A stretch of 64,000 nt of DNA from Rosistilla oblonga (lineage in GTDB: Bacteria; Planctomycetota; Planctomycetia; Pirellulales; Pirellulaceae), in contig NZ_CP036292.1 of assembly GCF_007751715.1 (NCBI RefSeq), positions 4,967,339-5,031,338 of the forward strand, read 5' to 3'. The notes beneath the pieces were generated by a model. That model ran no database searches. It saw nothing but the letters and a program-made list of their open reading frames with translations, and was not told the origin of the DNA. Shown one piece after another: positions 58,300 through 64,000 of the stretch; within the stretch, counting starts at the first letter, position 1, and each line of letters starts with the position of its first letter. The translations under genes were made by a program, and so were the position numbers.

Positions 58300-58541
58300 T
58301 ATCGTTCTGAGCGTTCGATTTCCGCGATTCGTTGTTCAGCCCTTGCAAACACTTGATCCGCTGGCACCCCTTGCCCCGCGTCGAGGCTTGCAAACCCTTT
58401 GGCAACTTCGTCACGAAGGGTCTCGCGAGCCTGAAGCAAACGCAATCCTTCGGTAACCACATCTTGTTCACTCAAAAACCTACGCCCAGCGACCATTCGC
58501 TGAACGAATGGCTCCATGTCTTGTGGAATGCCCGTACCCAT
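58299..58541 (-). CDS. ParD-like antitoxin, second module
   Basis: An 80-aa ribbon-helix-helix antitoxin: MEPFVQRMVAGRRFLSEQDVVTEGLRLL is replaced here by its key parts, FVQRMVAGRRF and QDVVTEGLRLLQARE. The C-terminal half is charged and helical. The toxin start codon overlaps its stop. It differs in sequence from the ParD at 51978. The module separates the acyl-CoA ligase and acyl-CoA dehydrogenase genes, so it is probably an insertion in the catabolic cluster. Confidence 0.85.
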   Translation of the reverse strand: MGTGIPQDMEPFVQRMVAGRRFLSEQDVVTEGLRLLQARETLRDEVAKGFASLDAGQGVPADQVFARAEQRIAEIERSER

Positions 58542-58692
58542 CTCGTTGTTCCTGCTCGATTCCGAATTGCCGTCGGTCGCTCAACATGGTTTTGCCGCTA
58601 GGCCGCAGGTTTCACAATGGAAACTCTACCCCAATATACTTTGCTTGCTTCCCCGGCGTCCACTGACAACTTTATCTCGTGGACGCCCAAGG

Positions 58693-60453
58693 CTAATTCG
58701 CTGCAAGCTTCAGCAGGTCGTCGTCATTGCAACGCATCGCTCGCTGCAATCCTTCGATGCGGCGATGTGAATCAGCCAAACACCATCGTGCGACGGCGTC
58801 GTGCGTGTGATCGTTGGCGACAAGATCGCTGTCCAATCGGCTCAGCGTCGACGCCGCGGCGAACAACTCCATCGCCATCCATGCGATCCGCTCCAACACC
58901 AACTGGCGTTCGAGCACCTCTTCGCGATGCGTGACCAATGTCTTTTGCACCGTCGCCCCAAAACGGCGGATCTGTTTTCCCAGCTGCTTTCCGTACCGTC
59001 GCAGTTCCGGCGATCGCAGCGAGACCGCGGGAGAACAGCACCGCAAGCGAGCTCCATCGGTTGCAAACCGGCACACCAACCCGGCGTCGCGCAACGGATG
59101 TTTCCACGCCGACGCGACAGCTTGCATCTGCAAGCCCGGACCTCGCATCCCCGTCAACGCGATGAACGACATCAGCACTTCATTGGCCCCTTCGCCGATT
59201 TGATTGATGCGGTGGTCGCGGAGCATCCGTTCCAGAGACAGGTCGGTGAAGTAGGCAGCGCCGCCGTGAATTTGAAACGCGTCGTTGACGATCGTCCACA
59301 ACCGCTCGGTGCTCCAAACCTTCAACATCGCGGTCTCCAACATGTAGTCCTCCAAACCGCGATCGATCAGGCCGGCCGTGACCGTTGTCATCGCTTCCAT
59401 CGCGTAGGTCCATGCCGCCATCCGCACCAGTTTCTGTTGCACCAGTTCGAACTCCGCCAACGAGCGGCCAAACTGCCGTCGACGATGCGCGTGGTCGGTC
59501 GCCAGTTGCACACATGTCTTCGCCGCTCCGGTGCAACAGGCTCCGAACGTGGTGCGGCCAAAATCGAGTACCGTCAGGGCGACCTTCAGTCCCTTGCCGA
59601 TCGGCCCCAAGATGTTTTCTCGCGGCACGTGCATGTTGTCGAAGGCCAGCCGAGACGTCGCGGTCCCGCGAATCCCCAGCTTTTCCATCCGCGGCTCGGT
59701 CACCTGGAATCCCGGCATATCGGGCGTAACGAGAAACGCAGTGATCGCCGTCTTGTCGCTCTCGGCAACCGGAGTCCGCGCCATCACCGTCAAGACATCC
59801 GCGATCGCTCCATTGGTGATGTATCGCTTCTGTCCATTGAGTACAAAATGTTGGCCGTCCGCGGTCGGAACCGCCATCGTTTGCACGTTCGATGCATCCG
59901 AACCGGCTTCGGGTTCCGTCAACGCAAACGCAGCTAGCTTCTTTCCGCTGACCAGATCGGGCAGCCAATGCCGCCGCTGCGCATCGCTGCCGAACAGCAA
60001 CAGCCCCCGCATCCCAATCGAATGATGCGCGTTGACGAAGATCGCCGTCGAACTACATCGGCTGCCGATCACTTCCAACAATTGACAATAGGCCATTTGG
60101 GAATACCCGCGGCCGCCAAACTCCTCGGGCGCTGTCATCCCCAGCAATCCAAACTGCCCCAATCCATCGATCAATTCGCGCGGGATGTCCGCTTCGCGAT
60201 CGATCCGCACCGGATCGAGATTCCGATCACAGAACGCCTCCAATTCGGCAACCGCCGCGTCGGTGTCGGCTTTCTGATTGATCGACAGTTGCGGGTAGGG
60301 AAAGACCCAATCGGCGATCAATCGCCCGGCAAACAAACCCTTGGCCAATCCGATTGTTTGCGGCAGCGAGCCCAGCAGTTCTTCGGCTTGGCGGATCTGT
60401 TCGGCTCGCTGCTGCAGACGCTCCGCCGACGGTTCGGTTACGTGGCTTCCCAT
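58693..60453 (-). CDS. Acyl-CoA dehydrogenase, VLCAD-like length
   Basis: A 586-aa FAD-dependent acyl-CoA dehydrogenase introducing the 2,3 double bond. The core motifs are FALTEPEAGSDASNVQT, QKRYITNGAIADVLTV, and IHGGAAYFTDLSLERMLRD followed by RINQIGEGANEV with the likely catalytic Glu. About 200 extra C-terminal residues make it closer to VLCAD/ACAD9-type enzymes than to the 380-aa isovaleryl-CoA dehydrogenase type. It overlaps the enoyl-CoA hydratase gene by 16 bases, so they are in one operon. Confidence 0.92.
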   Translation of the reverse strand: MGSHVTEPSAERLQQRAEQIRQAEELLGSLPQTIGLAKGLFAGRLIADWVFPYPQLSINQKADTDAAVAELEAFCDRNLDPVRIDREADIPRELIDGLGQFGLLGMTAPEEFGGRGYSQMAYCQLLEVIGSRCSSTAIFVNAHHSIGMRGLLLFGSDAQRRHWLPDLVSGKKLAAFALTEPEAGSDASNVQTMAVPTADGQHFVLNGQKRYITNGAIADVLTVMARTPVAESDKTAITAFLVTPDMPGFQVTEPRMEKLGIRGTATSRLAFDNMHVPRENILGPIGKGLKVALTVLDFGRTTFGACCTGAAKTCVQLATDHAHRRRQFGRSLAEFELVQQKLVRMAAWTYAMEAMTTVTAGLIDRGLEDYMLETAMLKVWSTERLWTIVNDAFQIHGGAAYFTDLSLERMLRDHRINQIGEGANEVLMSFIALTGMRGPGLQMQAVASAWKHPLRDAGLVCRFATDGARLRCCSPAVSLRSPELRRYGKQLGKQIRRFGATVQKTLVTHREEVLERQLVLERIAWMAMELFAAASTLSRLDSDLVANDHTHDAVARWCLADSHRRIEGLQRAMRCNDDDLLKLAAN

Positions 60454-61208
60454 CTTGGATCTCGCTTTTCAATAAACGCGGCCAGCCCTTCATGCGCCTC
60501 GGCGCTGTGACGAGCTGCCAGATGTTTTTTGATGCTGTCTCCCGCATCATTCGTTTTAGGAACGGCAAAAGTCTCGTTGATCAACCGCTTCGTTTGGCGA
60601 ATCGTCTGGGGACCGCCAGCGATCACGGCCTCAGCTGCTGCAACCGCAGCGACACGCAACTGATCTGCCGCAACAATCCGCTGCACCAGCCCAACCTGCT
60701 GCGCTCGCGCGGCGTCGACTGGTTCGCCCAACAGAAACAGTTCCCGCAGATCCCCTTCGCGTACTTTGTGACGCAGCACATCGCAGATCAATGCGGGCAA
60801 CAGACCACGCCGCGCTTCGGGAAACCCAAACTTGGCATCCTCTGCTGCGATCACTAGATCGCAAGCCGCCATCAATCCCGCTCCGCCGGCAAATGCTCCG
60901 CCTTGAACCGCCGCGATCACGATCAACGATGTCTCGCGCAACTGTCGCAGCGCCCGTTCGACCGCCGCCGCCGATCGTTCGACCAACGCGTGATCGGCAG
61001 CTTCACGCAGATCGAGCCCCGCGGAGAAGACCGGCCCGGCGGCTCGCAAGATCACCACGCGATTGCCGCGATCCGATTCGATCCGTTTCAACGCGGCAGA
61101 CAATTGATCCAACAGTTCGATGCTCAGCGCATTGCGGCGACCGGGGCGGTTCAGCACGATCGACTCGATTCCCGGTTGGATCGATTCGACAAGGATCCAT
61201 TCTTCCAT
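60438..61208 (-). CDS. Enoyl-CoA hydratase/isomerase
   Basis: A 256-aa crotonase-fold enzyme. The ATG at 61208 is preferred because AAAGG lies about 12 bases upstream; GTG 61220, overlapping the AtuA stop as GTGA, is the alternative and adds four residues. Oxyanion-hole motifs are PVFSAGLDLREA and GGAFAGGAGLMAACD; the catalytic Glu is in KFGFPEARRGLLP. In this context it may be LiuC/AtuE-like (methylglutaconyl- or isohexenylglutaconyl-CoA hydration), which sequence alone cannot settle. Confidence 0.9.
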   Translation of the reverse strand: MEEWILVESIQPGIESIVLNRPGRRNALSIELLDQLSAALKRIESDRGNRVVILRAAGPVFSAGLDLREAADHALVERSAAAVERALRQLRETSLIVIAAVQGGAFAGGAGLMAACDLVIAAEDAKFGFPEARRGLLPALICDVLRHKVREGDLRELFLLGEPVDAARAQQVGLVQRIVAADQLRVAAVAAAEAVIAGGPQTIRQTKRLINETFAVPKTNDAGDSIKKHLAARHSAEAHEGLAAFIEKRDPRWEAT

Positions 61209-61216
61209 CACAGTTT

Positions 61217-63067
61217 TCACCTTTGTTCAGTTTCAATTGTACGCCCACGTTCGGTGGGCAACGGCATTTCCAACAGCAATTGCCCCAGTGTTTTCCCTTG
61301 TGCGTCGCTGCGCAATCGGTTCTGCAAGATACCGCGGATGACAAAATTCAGCGCGGCGAGATTCTTCAGTTCATAGCGTTCGACGGATTGGACACCTAGC
61401 GGCTGCAAAAACGCTGCCACGCGATCCGTGGTTAACCAAGCTTGCAGAAAATCCCAATCGTCATCGGATCGCAACAAGACTCCGATATTGGCCGATGTCC
61501 CCTTGTCGCCGCTACGTGCAAACGCGATCGCCCCCAATCGCGAAGCGTATGTTGTTAGTGCGTCCATGCCGGTTGTCATTCCCGATTCCGATTCCTCTTC
61601 GCAATACTGACTGGCGATTCCACCTTGTACCAAAAGCGTCTTCGTCTGCGTTTCGGAAGCACTCGGCGACCGGTCGTCCGATGAGGTGTCATCGGTTTGG
61701 ATCGTGTCGACACGTGGCGTGACGCGATCTCGATCGATCAAACAGGGCCAATACCGGATCACCGGTCGCACGCGAGGCCGTCCCTCGGCGTAGCCCGTCG
61801 TCCCTTGTGGCCCCGCGGTGATCAAGGGCATCAATTCGCGAGCGAACCGCTCAGCCGCGGCTTGCGTTTCCGACTCGACAGCGATCCGCAGAACGACTTC
61901 GCCAAAGACATCCGGATCGCCATCGCTGTCTTGGCATAAAACGCTTCCGGAACAAGCACCGCTCCCCAGACATTCGATCAGGCTATCGCGAATTTGGAAT
62001 CCCGCTTCGCAGACGCGTTGCAAAACCATCTCGCCACATCGATTCGCTTTGCGGACCACATCGCGGCCAACGATCACCAATGTTCCCGCCGACCGGTAGC
62101 CATCGCGGAGCGTTGCGCTGACCTTATAACGTTCGGGGCGTGGATGACCAACCGCACCGGAGACTCGCACCCGATTGGATCCCAAATCTTCGACCTGTAG
62201 CAAATCGAACGAAACACAAACATCGGGACTTCGGTAGTCGCGGGGATCGCCGATTTCGTAGACCAATTGCTCGCGAACCGTCGTCGCCGTCACGCGTCCT
62301 CCCGTGCCGTGCGGTTTGCTGACGATACAGTTTCCCGAGTCGGCGACCTCGACGATCGGGAATCCGATGTTGGCGGGGTCGGGAACATTTAGCCAATCGG
62401 TGCTGATCCCACCGGTCACTTGAGTTCCGCATTCGATCAGATGGCCCGCCACCGTCGCGCCGGCCAAGCGATCCAGTTCGCTCTCTTGCCAGCCGAAATG
62501 ATGCAGACAAGCCGCCACGACCAGCGATGGGTCAGCGACGCGGCCCGTGATAACGATCTGGGCTCCATCGGCCAGCGCTTGGGCGATCGGACCGGCTCCC
62601 AGATACGCGTTGGCCGTCACGATGCGCTCGACGTTGCCGGCCAGCGATTCGCCGTCGTCCAAGTTCTTGAATTCCGCCGCGGCAGCGGACGACCGGAGTT
62701 CGTCCAAGACGTCGTCACCGCTGACGATCCCGATCCGCAGCGCAGGACACCCTGCTTGTTCCAATGCCCTGCGACACGCCTCGGCACACGCCGCCGGATT
62801 TAGTCCGCCTGCGTTGGCGAGCACTCGGCAGCTGCCTCCCGCCGCCCAATAGGGAGCCAACGAACGGATGACATCGACAAAATCGCGAGCGTATCCCAAT
62901 TCTGGATTCAGTTGTCGCTGCATCGCCAAGATCGACATCGAGACCTCGGCCAGATAGTCCAGCGTGAGGTAATCCAGCTCGGGTTCCAGATTCAACATCT
63001 CCGCCGCCGCTGCGCTGCGATCCCCCCAAAAGGCTTGAGCATTTCCGATTCGAATCGAACGCGACAT
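61217..63067 (-). CDS. AtuA-like protein (DUF1446) of acyclic terpene/branched acyl-CoA catabolism
   Basis: A 616-aa protein with two parts. Residues 1 to about 450 are the DUF1446/AtuA domain: IRIGNAQAFWGDRS at the start, LANAGGLNPAACAEACR and GRVADPSLVVAACLHHFGW. The last 110 residues are the AtuA-like ferredoxin-fold domain (ARSGDKGTSANIGVLLRS). The fusion is a known arrangement. AtuA is required for citronellol/geraniol degradation in Pseudomonas, but its reaction is not established to my knowledge. It is tightly coupled to the hydratase gene. Confidence 0.9.
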   Translation of the reverse strand: MSRSIRIGNAQAFWGDRSAAAAEMLNLEPELDYLTLDYLAEVSMSILAMQRQLNPELGYARDFVDVIRSLAPYWAAGGSCRVLANAGGLNPAACAEACRRALEQAGCPALRIGIVSGDDVLDELRSSAAAAEFKNLDDGESLAGNVERIVTANAYLGAGPIAQALADGAQIVITGRVADPSLVVAACLHHFGWQESELDRLAGATVAGHLIECGTQVTGGISTDWLNVPDPANIGFPIVEVADSGNCIVSKPHGTGGRVTATTVREQLVYEIGDPRDYRSPDVCVSFDLLQVEDLGSNRVRVSGAVGHPRPERYKVSATLRDGYRSAGTLVIVGRDVVRKANRCGEMVLQRVCEAGFQIRDSLIECLGSGACSGSVLCQDSDGDPDVFGEVVLRIAVESETQAAAERFARELMPLITAGPQGTTGYAEGRPRVRPVIRYWPCLIDRDRVTPRVDTIQTDDTSSDDRSPSASETQTKTLLVQGGIASQYCEEESESGMTTGMDALTTYASRLGAIAFARSGDKGTSANIGVLLRSDDDWDFLQAWLTTDRVAAFLQPLGVQSVERYELKNLAALNFVIRGILQNRLRSDAQGKTLGQLLLEMPLPTERGRTIETEQR

Positions 63068-63113
63068 GATGGGTTATTGCCTCGTGGTTGTCTTCCGGTT
63101 TGCCTCTTGTCCT

Positions 63114-63789
63114 GGGGCCTGACGGCCCCGGCGGGTCTTGTGTCGGCCTGCCGGCCTTGTCGATCTGTTGCTCTTTCTTTCCGGGGCCTTACGACCCCGG
63201 CAGTTGTTGTGTCGGCCTACCGGCCTGGTGTGCAGTTGACTGATTTCCCCATCTCTCTTCAGCCCGATAGGGCGACAAATATAATGCCGGTGGTGTAAAC
63301 CACCGGGAACTGGCAGTGCCCTATGCCCCAAAGCCCGGAGGGCGACATAGGGACCGAACCATGTGTCGGCCTACCGGCCTTTTCGATCTGTTGTTCTTTC
63401 TTTCCGGGGCCTTACGACCCCGGCAGTTGTTGTGTCGGCCTACCGGCCTGGTGTGCAGTTGACTGATTTCCCCACTCTCACCTGAGCCCGATAGGGCCGC
63501 ATATCCAATGCCGGTGTTGTAAGCCACCGGAACCTGGCAATGCCCTAAGCCCGGAGGGCGGCATAGGGATCGAACCTTATGTCGGCCTATCGGCCTTGTC
63601 GATCTGTTGTTCTTTCTTTCCGGGGCCTTACGACCCCGGCAGTTGTTGTGTCGGCCTACCGGCCTGGTGTGCAGTTGACTGATTTCCCCACTCTCTTCAG
63701 CCCGATAGGGCGGCAAATCTAATGCCGGTGGTGTAAGCCACCGGGAACCGGCACAGCCGTAAACCATCAAGCCCGGAGGGCGACACACT
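63114..63789. repeat. Tandem array of palindrome-rich repeats, about three units of about 220 bp
   Basis: CCGGGGCCTTACGACCCCGG occurs at 63181, 63404 and 63620, giving periods of 223 and 216 bases. Each unit contains the same ordered set of small inverted repeats: the CCGGGG/CCCCGG hairpin, GGCCTACCGGCC, GCCCGATAGGGC, GCCGGTGGTGTAAGCCACCGG-like and GCCCGGAGGGC. A partial extra copy begins at about 63114. The whole gap 63068-63817 lacks genes and separates two same-strand genes of the catabolic cluster. Confidence 0.85.
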
Positions 63790-63817
63790 TCTCATTGAGT
63801 CCAACAACATTCCTCCC

Positions 63818-64000
63818 CTAAACCTGCAACACTCCCGCTCTGAAATTTTGTTGCTCGGTGGCTGGCAACAGATCGAGCGCCGCCAGAAACCAGAGTCGCG
63901 TTTCGTGCGGCGGGATGATCGCGTCGACCCAACTGCGCGCTGCACCGTAGCGAATGTCGGTCTGTTCTTGATATCGCTGGCGGATCGAATCGCGCAGCGC
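63818..64000 (-). CDS. Acyl-CoA carboxylase beta (carboxyltransferase) subunit, C-terminus only
   Basis: The last 60 codons of a gene that enters from beyond the window; stop TAG at 63818-63820. The translation includes IRQRYQEQTDIRYGAARSWV and DAIIPPHETRLWFLAALDL, the characteristic end of biotin-dependent carboxyltransferase beta subunits such as methylcrotonyl-CoA or geranyl-CoA carboxylase. With AtuA, hydratase and dehydrogenase downstream it completes the Liu/Atu gene set. Which substrate it carboxylates cannot be told from this fragment. Confidence 0.8.
   Translation of the reverse strand, partial: ALRDSIRQRYQEQTDIRYGAARSWVDAIIPPHETRLWFLAALDLLPATEQQNFRAGVLQV

Noticed and set aside
58801-59937. 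378-codon plus-strand frame over the acyl-CoA dehydrogenase
   Set aside because: Antisense shadow; the minus-strand protein has all family motifs.
63114-63789. CRISPR array
   Set aside because: Units are about 220 bp, the sequence between shared motifs is also repeated, and there are no unique spacers or cas genes.
63697-63945. 82-codon minus-strand frame at the window end
   Set aside because: It is out of frame with the carboxylase C-terminus, which gives a clear family match in the adjacent frame.

Overview
The window reads as chromosomal DNA of a planctomycete, most likely in or near Pirellulaceae. The evidence is GC-rich coding sequence together with several lineage hallmarks: a DUF1559 pseudopilin with an H-x9-DG C-terminus, a PSD1-type cytochrome (DUF1549/DUF1553) followed by a DUF1501 protein, a TIGR03009-type secreted protein, an arylsulfatase, FG-GAP and PQQ-propeller secreted proteins, and many short palindromic intergenic repeats. 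I see no tRNA, rRNA or CRISPR array. The genus is not determined.

Layout. 1-16 kb: secreted or lipoproteins, a family-9 glycosyltransferase, a D-threonine-aldolase-like PLP enzyme with an AraC regulator, a DUF1559 pseudopilin with a lipoprotein, a PQQ-propeller protein, a MazG-like protein, an FG-GAP protein and a MaoC hydratase. This part ends with a short divergent SecA paralogue directly followed by a PqqD/M50-protease/HlyD fusion, which looks like a dedicated export or efflux pair. 16-19.4 kb: a DegT aminotransferase and a sulfatase. 19.4-25 kb: an accessory island with degenerate duplicated noncoding DNA, a RhuM-family gene, an 884-aa HD plus HSP90-like ATPase gene bracketed by short inverted repeats, and a large nested palindrome.

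25.7-41.1 kb is the most striking region. Two giant, translationally coupled membrane proteins lie on the minus strand. One has a caspase-like domain with an apparent His/Cys dyad plus a vWA domain; the other is a paralogue whose dyad is lost. They are divergent from a plus-strand spike operon: VgrG with an unusual C-terminal extension, a separate beta-solenoid needle-like protein, PAAR, DUF6931, a small helical protein and a C39-like cysteine peptidase with a zinc ribbon. No sheath, tube or ATPase gene of a contractile system lies in the window, so this is an orphan spike island whose core machinery must be elsewhere.

41-47 kb: a SprT-like protease, a secreted protein of unknown function, a pseudo-ketosynthase coupled to a catalytic FabF-type ketosynthase, and a CHAD protein. 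47-52 kb: a small zinc-ribbon ORF with a C10 tract, then the PSD1 and DUF1501 pair. 52-54.9 kb: a ParD with an internally deleted toxin, a GNAT, a trypsin-like protease and an MBL hydrolase. 54.9-64 kb: a Liu/Atu-like acyl-CoA catabolic cluster (thiolase, acyl-CoA ligase, acyl-CoA dehydrogenase, enoyl-CoA hydratase, AtuA, and the C-terminus of an acyl-CoA carboxylase beta subunit). It is interrupted by a second ParDE module with a frameshifted toxin and by a tandem array of about 220-bp palindrome-rich repeats.
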